Source: Burkholderia gladioli (GTDB taxonomy: Bacteria; Pseudomonadota; Gammaproteobacteria; Burkholderiales; Burkholderiaceae). From it: 64,000 bases of DNA. Location of the stretch: positions 1-64,000 of the forward strand of contig NZ_CP009321.1 in the NCBI RefSeq assembly GCF_000959725.1. The letters are read 5' to 3'. Under the pieces are notes generated by a model. That model was not told where the DNA came from, searched no databases, and saw only the letters and a program-made list of their open reading frames with translations. Numbering within the stretch: position 1 is the first letter of the stretch; every line of letters begins with the position of its first letter. Positions 8,673 through 16,622 of the stretch are shown here, piece after piece. The position numbers were made by a program, and so were the translations under genes.

Positions 8673-10981
8673 GCTTCTTCGCGGAAATGGAGTCGCAGGA
8701 ACCGGCCAAGCGCGGCCTGTTTGGCAGGCTCAAGGCCCTAACGGCTGGCTTCACCGATAGCTCGTCGTCGTCGATGCCGATTGTTGGCCGAGAGCCAATC
8801 GACGCCGGCGATGCAGCGGTCACGACGGAACCGCAAGGTGTCCGTGAGCCGCGCTTTACGGCGGCGAGCAAGCCAGTGAATCTTCGCCACGTGAGTCCGG
8901 GCCAGCCGATGACCATGGGCATGATGCTACGTCGTGCGCAGGAGGAGGCAGAGGACGTCGCGATTATCGGCGAGGGGAGCGGCCAGGAACGGAGGGCGGA
9001 AACGGAGACGGACGAGGCTCCCCGGCCTGCGCACCAACCGTTGACGGATGCCGGTGCCCCGGCTCGATCGGAAAGGGCTACTCCAGCGGCTGCCGTCGGC
9101 GAGGAAGTTCCACCAGCGCCGATGGACGAAATCGATGTGGCAGCGGGCCAAGCGGCCGAGCCGTCGGGGGAGGGGGCGAGCGTGTCCCAGCCGACCGAAT
9201 CTGAGCATGCGGCAGCCTCGCCGGATGTCGACGCGGCGCCTGAGTGGGCTTCGGGCTATGACCGTCCTCCCACCGTTCGACGTATTGGGACCGACGTTGT
9301 CGAGGCGCCGGACATTCCTGTCGAGAGCGGACGGCCGAGGCTGGTCCACGCTGAATCGCTCAGCTTTAAGCGAGTGCTGTGCCAGCGAGATGAACATGCG
9401 GCGCTCACCGTGACGGAGGCCGCCCGCCGCGAATTCATCGCGGTCGAACTGCAGGCCGGCATCTCGATCGTGGTGGCCACCTCTCGTTTCCACGAGAGCC
9501 AGCTGTATGCGACCTACCTTAAGGATCTCGCGCGTGCCGATATTTCAGTCCACGAGGAGATGGTTGCAGACGAGGAGGTGATTGCCTCGCTCTACGGCAA
9601 AGAAAGGCAGAAAACGGCATCGGCGGTGCCGGAATCGTCCCGAGCGATCGGCTTGTTTCGTGACGTGATCGAAGCCGCTCGTGGGTATGAGGCGAGTGAC
9701 GTCCACTGGGAGTATCGGGATTTTGCCGACAACGTCGCGCTGCGTCTGCGTGTCGACGGTGAGATGTACTCGTACCGACAGCTGGCCAAGCCGATGGTCC
9801 GGAAGGCGTTGTCTGCGGCGTATCAAGACCTGGTCCAGCGCAACACGAACTCGGGCGAATCCTTCCAAGTGACTGCGCCGCAATCGGCGATGATCCCGCT
9901 GGTCGCGCACACTGACATCGTGAACATCCGCTGGCAGAGCGCCCCGCTCGTTGGTGGCTTTGACGTCGCACTGCGACTGCTGGATGGGAATTTCAAGCGC
10001 GTACGCGTGCTCATGCCGCACGAGATGGGGTTGGAAGCGAGCCAGATCGAGATTCTCGAAGGCCTTGGCAAGGTCACTGGCGGGGCGACGTTCCTGACCG
10101 GAGAAACGGGCTCCGCGAAGACCACGCTGCTGCGCGCGATGTCATACCTTGTCCCTAACCGCGATCGCATCAAGCAGTTCGCCGTAAATGAACCGTCCGA
10201 GGTGCCCGCGCCCTGGCTGTCCGATATCTCAATTCAGCGCCGTCCGAACGAATCCGAAGAAGACGCCAACCGAAAGGTCGTTGAAGTGATCCGAACCCTG
10301 ATGCGGATGGACCCCGACGACCTCACGATCGGCGAGGTGCGTGACTCCGTTCTGGCGGGCCTGGTCGCCGAGCTCGCGCTGACTGGCCATCCGGTCCGAG
10401 CGACCCTGCACGGAAACGGCATCCTCGGTGCCGTGATGCGTTTGGTCGGAGGGCGGTTGAAATTGCCGATGGATGAAGTGGCCTCGGGCAGCTTCCTGAA
10501 CGCGGTGGGCAACCAGAAGCTGATTCCGAAGCTTTGCCCGAATTGCAAACGCCCCGCACGTGACGTGCTGTCGGACGCGCAGATTACAACGCTCGAGCGC
10601 AAATTCGGGCTCGACACGTTGACGATGGCATGCCGGGACGAGGACGGCTGCGAGAAATGCCGCCGTCCGGGGTTGTTCACGCGCGACGGCAAGGTCGCGG
10701 CGGGCATCAAAGGGCAGACGCTGGCGATGGAGCTGTACCGGCCCACGTCGGAATTCCTCGCCTGTGTCGCTACCCGCGACTGGCGCGGTGCGGAGCTGGT
10801 GTGGCGGTCCGGTCGTAAGACGGGCTTTGCAGACGCAGACATGACGGGTAAGACCGTCTACGAGCACGCGTTGTACAAGGCGTCGCAAGGCCTGATCGAC
10901 CCACGGTTCATCGATGAATCGATGTGCGCGTTCGACGCCTACCGGCTGATCCCTGGCGTCGAGGGGGTGAATCCGTCGTGA
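8669..10981 (+). CDS. pilQ: PilQ-like GspE/PilB-family assembly ATPase with long N-terminal extension
   Basis: Hexameric traffic ATPase that powers thin-pilus extension; in R64 the name PilQ denotes the ATPase, not a secretin. The start is ATG 8669, overlapping pilP by 4 bases. The 770-aa product has about 250 extra N-terminal residues that are acidic and low in complexity. The core follows: Walker A GETGSAKT at about 478-485 (Ala where Gly is usual), the MRMDPDDLTIGEVRD Walker B region, a His box (RATLHGNGILG), and a zinc-binding loop with CPNC near 623 and CEKC near 661. It is cytosolic and bound to the PilR platform. Confidence 0.9.
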   Translation: MSFFAEMESQEPAKRGLFGRLKALTAGFTDSSSSSMPIVGREPIDAGDAAVTTEPQGVREPRFTAASKPVNLRHVSPGQPMTMGMMLRRAQEEAEDVAIIGEGSGQERRAETETDEAPRPAHQPLTDAGAPARSERATPAAAVGEEVPPAPMDEIDVAAGQAAEPSGEGASVSQPTESEHAAASPDVDAAPEWASGYDRPPTVRRIGTDVVEAPDIPVESGRPRLVHAESLSFKRVLCQRDEHAALTVTEAARREFIAVELQAGISIVVATSRFHESQLYATYLKDLARADISVHEEMVADEEVIASLYGKERQKTASAVPESSRAIGLFRDVIEAARGYEASDVHWEYRDFADNVALRLRVDGEMYSYRQLAKPMVRKALSAAYQDLVQRNTNSGESFQVTAPQSAMIPLVAHTDIVNIRWQSAPLVGGFDVALRLLDGNFKRVRVLMPHEMGLEASQIEILEGLGKVTGGATFLTGETGSAKTTLLRAMSYLVPNRDRIKQFAVNEPSEVPAPWLSDISIQRRPNESEEDANRKVVEVIRTLMRMDPDDLTIGEVRDSVLAGLVAELALTGHPVRATLHGNGILGAVMRLVGGRLKLPMDEVASGSFLNAVGNQKLIPKLCPNCKRPARDVLSDAQITTLERKFGLDTLTMACRDEDGCEKCRRPGLFTRDGKVAAGIKGQTLAMELYRPTSEFLACVATRDWRGAELVWRSGRKTGFADADMTGKTVYEHALYKASQGLIDPRFIDESMCAFDAYRLIPGVEGVNPS

Positions 10982-12111
10982 TCAAGTCTTTCGTCTATAG
11001 CCTCTTCAGGATGCTTCCGCCGAAGGAGCGCTTGCGAGTTTCGACCTGGCGGTTCAAGGCGATGCGGGAGATGTTCTATCGCGAAACACGCCTCGATGTC
11101 GCAAAGAAGGGCTTGCGTAACAGCGAGACGCTGCTAGAGCGATTGGACACGCTCGAGGCGCGCCATCGGTCGAGAAAAAACATGTCCTGGTTGGCGTTCC
11201 AGAAGATCGCTCAACGCATGCGTGCCGGCGACGACTTCGCGACCGCGATGAAGCCTTTCATCCCGAGCGATGAATATGTGCTGCTGGAGCTCGCGAGCGA
11301 GTCGCCTCGCGATGATGCGGCAATCCGCGGCCTCGAGTTGGCTGAAATGGCTGCACATGCAAAGGGCGTGCTGTCGACAACGACTTCGATGGAGATGGCG
11401 TACCCGGCCTTCCTGCTTGTCTATCTCTACGCATTCTGCGTGCTCTTCGGGTCCGAGATCTTGCCGGCGACGCTGGATGTTCAACCGCTTGAGAAATGGT
11501 CGGCGTTCGGCAAGTTCGTCTACGCCTTCGACACGTTCTGTGCCGACTACTGGTGGGTGACGAGTTCGATCGTGGCGGGTTTGGTTGTCGGCTACTTCCA
11601 AACCTTGAAGCGCTGGACAGGGGCATTCAGAAACAAGGTCGATGCGCTGCCGCTGATGTGGCGCAATCGTCGCGACTTGCGTGCGGCGTTGTTGATTGTC
11701 TCTCTCGCCGGACTGTTTGACTCTGGTCTTACGCTGCGCGTCGCGCTGAGCAAGCTCGAGAGAGCAGCAGATCCGTGGATGCGTTGGCACATACGGCAAA
11801 TGAGCCGCCGGCTGACGGCTCATCCCGACAAGCCGATGCAGGCGTTGGACACGGGCATCTTTTCGGAGACGACGGTCGACATCATGACCGACGCAGCAGG
11901 GCGGGACCAGTTTGTCGAATCGGTGAAAAGTCTCGGGCGTAGCTCGTTGGGGCGCGTTGTCGAGTCAGTTCGACGCAACGCAAAGATCACGCATTACGTG
12001 CTGCTAGGCGGCGCCGTTTTGGCGTTCCTCGTGCTCGGCCTGGGCTCGTATTTCGCAACGGGAGCCGTCGCGTTCGACGGGGCTTCCACCTCAATCAACC
12101 AAAGATACTAG
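10978..12111 (+). CDS. pilR: PilR-like GspF-family inner-membrane platform protein
   Basis: The polytopic GspF/PilC-type platform recruits the assembly ATPase. GTG 10978 overlaps the pilQ stop by 4 bases and is the natural start. Two GspF-type cytoplasmic domains alternate with membrane segments: helices near AYPAFLLVYLYAFCVLF and WWVTSSIVAGLVVGYFQ in the middle, and YVLLGGAVLAFLVLGLGSYF at the C-terminus. The length of 377 aa fits the family. It lies directly upstream of the prepilin gene. Confidence 0.88.
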   Translation: MIKSFVYSLFRMLPPKERLRVSTWRFKAMREMFYRETRLDVAKKGLRNSETLLERLDTLEARHRSRKNMSWLAFQKIAQRMRAGDDFATAMKPFIPSDEYVLLELASESPRDDAAIRGLELAEMAAHAKGVLSTTTSMEMAYPAFLLVYLYAFCVLFGSEILPATLDVQPLEKWSAFGKFVYAFDTFCADYWWVTSSIVAGLVVGYFQTLKRWTGAFRNKVDALPLMWRNRRDLRAALLIVSLAGLFDSGLTLRVALSKLERAADPWMRWHIRQMSRRLTAHPDKPMQALDTGIFSETTVDIMTDAAGRDQFVESVKSLGRSSLGRVVESVRRNAKITHYVLLGGAVLAFLVLGLGSYFATGAVAFDGASTSINQRY

Positions 12112-12121
12112 GAGCCTTCTT

Positions 12122-12715
12122 ATGAACGCGACTATCAAGCCGCAACTTCATAAACGCCCGTACATCGGGAAGAGTCGTCGAAAGCAGAAAGGTGAGCTCT
12201 CACTCGTGGAAGCCGCCGGCGTCCTCGCGGCCGCGGCGCTGATCGCGCTGGCCGTATACATGGGCCGCGGATTTGTGATGGACCGGATCCACGCGATGCA
12301 GTTCAAGAGCGAGGCGCAGTACTTCCGCAGCGGAATTCAAGATGCAACGTCAGGAGAGATCGATTTTTCGGCGGTTACGATGCAGTCCCTCACGCTGAAT
12401 CGCGCGTTCGATACCGCGGGCCGACGATTGAACAAGACGTCTGGGACACTGACCGGGCTGTTCGGCGGTGCCGTTACGGCGGCGCCGGCGACGGTGACGG
12501 CAACGAATGACGCGATCGCAGTGACCTATCCGATCCCAGCGACGGTCTGCGCGTTGTCGGCCGACTCGATTTCGGCTGCGTACACACAGGTGAAGGTGAA
12601 CAACACGACGATTTTTGGGCCGGGAGTCGCCTACGACTCGAACGTGGCGGCGAATGCGTGCGCGTCCGCCGGAGCCACGGCGAGCGTTGTCATGTACGCG
12701 ACGAAAGACAATTGA
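12122..12715 (+). CDS. pilS: PilS major type IVb prepilin
   Basis: 197 aa with a 24-residue positively charged leader ending KQKG, followed by the hydrophobic ELSLVEAAGVLAAAALIALA helix of a type IV pilin. Cleavage after Gly24 would give mature residue 1 Glu and place the second Glu at +6, whereas classic pilins have Phe at +1 and Glu at +5. Two Cys late in the protein (TVCALSAD and NACASAG) could form the usual disulfide loop. A separate SD-like GGAG (12110-12113) precedes ATG 12122. I found no PilU-type prepilin peptidase in the window, so processing would need a host or off-window enzyme. Confidence 0.85.
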   Translation: MNATIKPQLHKRPYIGKSRRKQKGELSLVEAAGVLAAAALIALAVYMGRGFVMDRIHAMQFKSEAQYFRSGIQDATSGEIDFSAVTMQSLTLNRAFDTAGRRLNKTSGTLTGLFGGAVTAAPATVTATNDAIAVTYPIPATVCALSADSISAAYTQVKVNNTTIFGPGVAYDSNVAANACASAGATASVVMYATKDN

Positions 12716-12724
12716 GGATCGGCG

Positions 12725-13927
12725 ATGCCCAGCCTCATTGAAGCCGTGATCGTACTTGTCGCTGCAGCGCTGATGATTATCCAGGGCATTCAGCGCGACG
12801 TTGTTAAGCGACGGCACGACGTGCTGAGCGTCGAAGGGCAGAACGAGGCGGTAATCAATGCTGCGCTGTCGAAGTGGGTAACGGACAAGTACGGCACGCT
12901 GGTGGCGCAGATGGTTGGTGACAAGACGACGGTGCTCGCTCCACCGACGTTCGCGGAACTCAGCGCAGGTGGCTACCTGAAGGCCAACTATGCGCCCGGC
13001 CCGTTTTGGGGCGGAAGCTACGTCGTTCAGATGAGCGTTGGGCCGGACGGCTGTTCTACCGGATCGACATCTTGCCAGGTGAGCTACGTCTTCTACTCGT
13101 CGCTGCCGGTGACTAGGCTTGGCCAGCCGGACGTCGCCGGGGCGGGAGTGGTCGCGCAGGCGGCCGGGACTGGCTTTGGATTCTCGACGACGCAAAACTC
13201 GAGCATTGTTCACGGTCTCAACGGTAGCTGGACAGCTTCTAACCCGGCGCCGGGCGCGCCGGCGGCCATCGTGATGGCGACGAACGGGCCATCGTCAGAC
13301 GGCAACTCTGTGTTCATCAGGCGCGATGGTTCTTTGAAGTGGACGGGCAGCCAGGACGTCAATGGCGTGGATCTTCACAACGTCGGCAGCATCGATGCGA
13401 CGGGGACGATTGCAGCTGCGGCGCTCTCCGCATCGAACGTAGCAGTCGGCAACGCGGTGCGGACGCCAGGCACGCTTGCGGTTCAGACGGCGGATGGCTC
13501 GGCACCGGGGCCGATTTCGACGGGCGACAGTACCGTGAACGGCCAGCTGCAAGTGACGCAGACGATCACCCCTGGCGCAGTTGGAACGCCGAGGGCTTCG
13601 TGCCCGGTAAATGGTGCGATTGCACAGAACAGTGACGGGCGCGGGCTACAGTTGTCATGTCTGGACCACGTGTGGATGCCTACCGGCGGCCCGGCGCTTC
13701 GCCAAGGCTACTTTATGGTCCAGAACGGATGGGGTGTTCCGGCGCCCAACTGCTCGACCGGAGGGACGCCGCAGATCGTGTTTAGTCCGGTGAGCTTCTA
13801 TGTGGATCCCACTGCAACAGTGAATGTATCCGCCTCGGGTAGTGGGCCGTGGACAGTGTCTATCACGGACGGCAATGGAAGCGGGATCGGCGGCACGGCC
13901 GTTGTTGAAACGTACTGTTCGTATTGA
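12725..13927 (+). CDS. pilV: PilV-like minor pilin / pilus tip adhesin
   Basis: 400-aa protein beginning with a short pilin-like hydrophobic helix (MPSLIEAVIVLVAAALMII) and no long leader. A domain typical of R64 PilV follows (INAALSKWVTDKYGTLV, then SYVVQMSVGPDGCS), with a beta-rich repetitive C-terminus. In R64 the PilV C-terminus contacts recipient lipopolysaccharide and is switched by a shufflon. Here one fixed C-terminus is seen and no inverted segment array follows. The Cys-bearing tail (TEYCSY-like end) suggests an extracellular disulfide-stabilised tip. The downstream secreted gene starts only 11 bases later. Confidence 0.82.
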   Translation: MPSLIEAVIVLVAAALMIIQGIQRDVVKRRHDVLSVEGQNEAVINAALSKWVTDKYGTLVAQMVGDKTTVLAPPTFAELSAGGYLKANYAPGPFWGGSYVVQMSVGPDGCSTGSTSCQVSYVFYSSLPVTRLGQPDVAGAGVVAQAAGTGFGFSTTQNSSIVHGLNGSWTASNPAPGAPAAIVMATNGPSSDGNSVFIRRDGSLKWTGSQDVNGVDLHNVGSIDATGTIAAAALSASNVAVGNAVRTPGTLAVQTADGSAPGPISTGDSTVNGQLQVTQTITPGAVGTPRASCPVNGAIAQNSDGRGLQLSCLDHVWMPTGGPALRQGYFMVQNGWGVPAPNCSTGGTPQIVFSPVSFYVDPTATVNVSASGSGPWTVSITDGNGSGIGGTAVVETYCSY

Positions 13928-13938
13928 GGGAGAGAGAA

Positions 13939-14727
13939 GTGAAAAGCTGGACGAGGTGGCTAGTGGCGGTACTGCTGTCGATTGGTGCCGGCCACGCATT
14001 CGCGGATGGGTCATGCCAGCCGGGTTTCGGGCTTCGTGCGTATCCGTTCTACGACAAGGCTGGTGCGTACATCGGGACGCGCCAAGCGTGCGCGCCGATC
14101 CCCTGCACGCCAGGCTATCAAGACTCGACATGTGCTGCGCCGTTGCGCAACGGAGCGATTCCCCAGCCACAGTGCCAATCCGGTGCCGGCTGGACGATGG
14201 TGACGGCCGCGGTCTGGCAAGGATCGCGATGGTCCCAGCCGCAGTGCAACTATGCGGCTCCGCCTAGTTGTCCGTCTGGCTTCGACACAGTCGCGGCGTC
14301 TTCCTGGACCGGCGCGAGTTGGACCCAACCCACGTGTACGCCGCACATAACGCCCCCGCCTCCGATTAGCGACCCGAACCAGGTTTGTACGGCTGCGGCG
14401 AACAACTACACGTTGACTGCGGCTGACATGCAGTCACTCAATTCGGCAGGTCAGTCGATAACGAGAAGCGCTCCATTCCGACAGTCGACGTCGTGGCAAG
14501 ATTGGAGCACGATTGCCGGGGCGAATCAAAGTTGGCCATACCAATTTGGTCCCCGAGGTGACAGGGTGTTTACGGGCACCTGGACCGGTCCGTGGTACAA
14601 CAATCAACTCGCATGCCATGAGCAGAATTCGTGGGCCATCCTATGCTTCACCAATCCGGCGAACGGTGCGGTGGACTCGCTGAAGGTGTATGTTGCTGGC
14701 GCTAGTAACGGCCAGTGTAACCACTAG
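13939..14727 (+). CDS. Secreted Cys-rich protein with PilV-tail-like CQSGxxW repeats
   Basis: I use GTG 13939, preceded by GGGAGAGAGAA; it gives a clear signal peptide (LVAVLLSIGAGHAFADG). The mature protein has two repeats of the form CxSGxxx...W.G..W.QPxC (CQSGAGWTMV...WSQPQC and CPSGFDTVAAS...WTQPTC), then a Pro-rich hinge and a C-terminal domain of about 130 residues (QSWPYQFGPRGDRVFTGTW...). The CQSGxxW repeat is reminiscent of shufflon-encoded PilV tails. Ending at the operon terminator, it is probably a pilus-tip partner or adhesin; the exact role is unknown. Confidence 0.6.
   Translation: MKSWTRWLVAVLLSIGAGHAFADGSCQPGFGLRAYPFYDKAGAYIGTRQACAPIPCTPGYQDSTCAAPLRNGAIPQPQCQSGAGWTMVTAAVWQGSRWSQPQCNYAAPPSCPSGFDTVAASSWTGASWTQPTCTPHITPPPPISDPNQVCTAAANNYTLTAADMQSLNSAGQSITRSAPFRQSTSWQDWSTIAGANQSWPYQFGPRGDRVFTGTWTGPWYNNQLACHEQNSWAILCFTNPANGAVDSLKVYVAGASNGQCNH
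14172..14184 (+). other. R64 sfx-like 13-base sequence (possible shufflon-site relic)
   Basis: GTGCCAATCCGGT matches, from memory, the invariant core of the R64 shufflon recombination repeat (core followed by NNNTGG); here the next six bases are GCCGGC. It lies in the coding sequence and encodes the CQSG motif, so shared protein ancestry may explain it. Only one full copy was seen. Confidence 0.35.
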
Positions 14728-14746
14728 TTGTCGGCTTACGACAATA

Positions 14747-14778
14747 AGAAAAGCGCCCCACGGGGCGCTTTTCTTTTG
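14747..14778. terminator. Bidirectional intrinsic terminator
   Basis: A 13-bp inverted repeat (arms AGAAAAGCGCCCC and GGGGCGCTTTTCT) flanked by A-rich and T-rich sides lies between the converging pilus operon and the CAP lipoprotein gene, and would end transcription from both. Confidence 0.9.
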
Positions 14779-14791
14779 CAATGCGACTGAA

Positions 14792-15835
14792 TCAGCTGAC
14801 GACGTTTCCGGTTGTGAAGCTGGCTGACCGCGAGAATGCTTTGCCATTAATCGTGCCGGTGATCGTTACGCTATACGCCGTGTTTGGCTGCAACGGCGAT
14901 GTCGGATAGGCTACGGCCAGGTATTTGCCCAGCAGGTTGTTCGGATCCGTGTCCGAATTGATGATCTGGACGGCAACGGCCCCCGACGGACCCGTCACCG
15001 ACGCCGATTGGATGACGATCGTGTCTGTCAGGTTACCCATCACCGAAATCGGGGTTCCCCAGCCGGATGACGAGACGTTCGGGGGGGCCGGAATTTCTCC
15101 GATCCCACGGTAAGGAACGCCAGTCACGCCGTCGCAAGGGAACATCATCGGGCTATTCGCGATCGTCTGCGTATGGTTGCTGTACAAGCTGACTGATTGC
15201 CACGACTCGGTGAAGGTGGAGGAGCCGGAGGCGACCTGAGTCTCAAACTCGCCGAAACCCGCGTTATCGACCGGGAAGGTGGCGACCACCGCGTGGTACA
15301 CACCGCCAAGGAGCGCGTTCACGAACTGCTGTCCAGCGAGCGTCGGGTCGAAATTGCTGGTGAAGACAGCGTTGCCTGCGCCGCTCGCACCAATCCCGAC
15401 GGAATTGCTCGGGAAGCCGGCCAGCACCGCGCGGTCAGTATAGGTTGCAGCCGTGTAGCCTTGATTTCCCGACACTTCCGTGTCGGAGACAACACCGTTG
15501 AGTCCGATGTATTTGGCGTGGTTCTGCGCAGCTTGGTCGAGGACGGTGTTTTGCTTGAGTACCGGGAAACCGCATTGCGAGCGGTACTGGTTCAGCAGGT
15601 TCAGTGCAGCGAGCTGCGCGCTGCCGGCCGGATACTGGGTGCTGTCGACCGTGCCGGGGACTGCCGTGGAAGGCGTGCCGGGATTGGACGGATTTTGGTT
15701 ATTGCCTGTCGATCCGGTGTTCGTGCTGCCGCTGCTTGCGCTGCCGCTGTCACCACCGCCACCGCCGCAGGCTGCGAGCGCAAGAAGGGCTGCGGCCGCG
15801 ATCGCGGAGAGGCTGATGGTCGTGATTTTCTTCAT
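14792..15835 (-). CDS. CAP (SCP/PR-1-like) domain lipoprotein
   Basis: 347-aa surface or periplasmic lipoprotein: the signal peptide carries lipobox LAAC (Cys23), followed by a Gly/Ser/Asn-rich linker. Residues about 75-220 form a CAP domain (LNLLNQYRSQCGFPVLKQN, then LDQAAQNHAKYIGLNG, and GVYHAVVATFPVDNAGFGEF). The C-terminal part is beta-rich, perhaps Ig-like (PNTAYSVTITGTINGKAF). CAP proteins are diverse extracellular proteins with no single reaction. It faces the pilus operon across a shared terminator and is transcribed alone from a spacer of about 220 bases. It may be plasmid cargo acting on the cell surface. Confidence 0.82.
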   Translation of the reverse strand: MKKITTISLSAIAAAALLALAACGGGGGDSGSASSGSTNTGSTGNNQNPSNPGTPSTAVPGTVDSTQYPAGSAQLAALNLLNQYRSQCGFPVLKQNTVLDQAAQNHAKYIGLNGVVSDTEVSGNQGYTAATYTDRAVLAGFPSNSVGIGASGAGNAVFTSNFDPTLAGQQFVNALLGGVYHAVVATFPVDNAGFGEFETQVASGSSTFTESWQSVSLYSNHTQTIANSPMMFPCDGVTGVPYRGIGEIPAPPNVSSSGWGTPISVMGNLTDTIVIQSASVTGPSGAVAVQIINSDTDPNNLLGKYLAVAYPTSPLQPNTAYSVTITGTINGKAFSRSASFTTGNVVS

Positions 15836-16014
15836 GTTTGGTCCTCGAATTGTTGTCGGGTGCGCACCTTGCGAACCCTTGAATCCATCCTACCGGCGGG
15901 GCGGCGAAGTCAAGTTCGTGCGGCCGGCGGCCCGGTTTGAAATGGCTCGGGCGGGCCAAAAAACGCCAATTCTAAATTACGGTTAGATTTCGTCAGACTT
16001 TAACGGCGAATTGA

Positions 16015-16041
16015 GAAAAAATCCCGCCATCGGGCGGGATT
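16015..16041 (-). terminator. Intrinsic terminator of the FlhC-like gene cluster
   Basis: AATCCCGCC and GGCGGGATT pair around an ATCG loop. On the minus strand the hairpin is followed by a run of six T. It lies 14 bases past the last gene of the minus-strand cluster 16055-19131. Confidence 0.85.
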
Positions 16042-16054
16042 CTGGGTTCTGCGT

Positions 16055-16420
16055 TCACCTGGCCCGCCGGCGCTTCCAATGGAAGATCCGCAATCCCACG
16101 AAAACTGCGCATAGCAGCGCCGTCGACTTATAGGGCATTGCAGAAGACACAGTGGGAACGACCTCCGCCCCGACGTACATGCAGGTGAGTGCGACCAGCA
16201 CCTTACCGAACCAAGGCCTGGCCAGCATCCCGATTACCCTCGGCGGCTGGCTGCCAACCCAATCGGGGTACGCCTCGTTGACCTGCTCGAGCTCGAATGC
16301 CGCGGCTTGCTTTTCACGCTCGGACCGGTAGAACCGTTCGTATCGCTGGAATCGGCCGTCGCCGCGGCCCGCGAGCCAGGCGGCGTTGCTCTCGGCAACG
16401 AGGTAGGCGAGATCGTCCAT
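16055..16420 (-). CDS. Small membrane protein, unknown function
   Basis: 121 aa from ATG 16420 (MDDLAYLVAESNAAWLAGRG). The first 70 residues are soluble and charged, with a WxGxQPPRVIG-like patch. Two membrane segments follow (FGKVLVALTCMYVGAEVV and STALLCAVFVGLRIFHW), and the C-terminus is strongly basic (KRRRAR), favouring a cytoplasmic tail. It is the last gene before the terminator and starts 8 bases after the preceding small gene. I do not recognise a family. Confidence 0.62.
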   Translation of the reverse strand: MDDLAYLVAESNAAWLAGRGDGRFQRYERFYRSEREKQAAAFELEQVNEAYPDWVGSQPPRVIGMLARPWFGKVLVALTCMYVGAEVVPTVSSAMPYKSTALLCAVFVGLRIFHWKRRRAR

Positions 16421-16427
16421 GGTCTGC

Positions 16428-16622
16428 TTAGTGTGATGAGAGCGCAGCCCATGGCATTGCCGCCAGGACGTCAACGATGACCTTTCCATCAGCTTCCGAG
16501 TAGTACTGCTCGGTTTCAACGTCGTACCAAGCGAATTGCGGGCGGCGATCGGCGTTGATCACAATGAGGCTGGCGGGCGGGTCGGGCAGCAGAGCCCGGG
16601 AGCTATCGTTACTGTGCTTCAT
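16428..16622 (-). CDS. Small hypothetical protein (64 aa)
   Basis: This short soluble frame starts inside the 3' end of the FlhC-like gene (14-base overlap) and ends 8 bases before the next gene, the kind of packing seen elsewhere in this cluster. It contains VINADRRPQFAWYDVETEQY, which reads like a small beta domain. There are no cysteines or membrane segments, and no known family is recognised. Coupled translation after the regulator is likely. Confidence 0.5.
   Translation of the reverse strand: MKHSNDSSRALLPDPPASLIVINADRRPQFAWYDVETEQYYSEADGKVIVDVLAAMPWAALSSH

Noticed and set aside
8669..10981. Secretin PilQ of type IVa pili
   Set aside because: It is an ATPase with Walker motifs; the R64 naming scheme calls the ATPase PilQ.
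14172..14727. Functional shufflon after pilV
   Set aside because: Only one complete sfx-like core and no inverted segments; a working shufflon needs several repeats. Kept only as a relic hypothesis.
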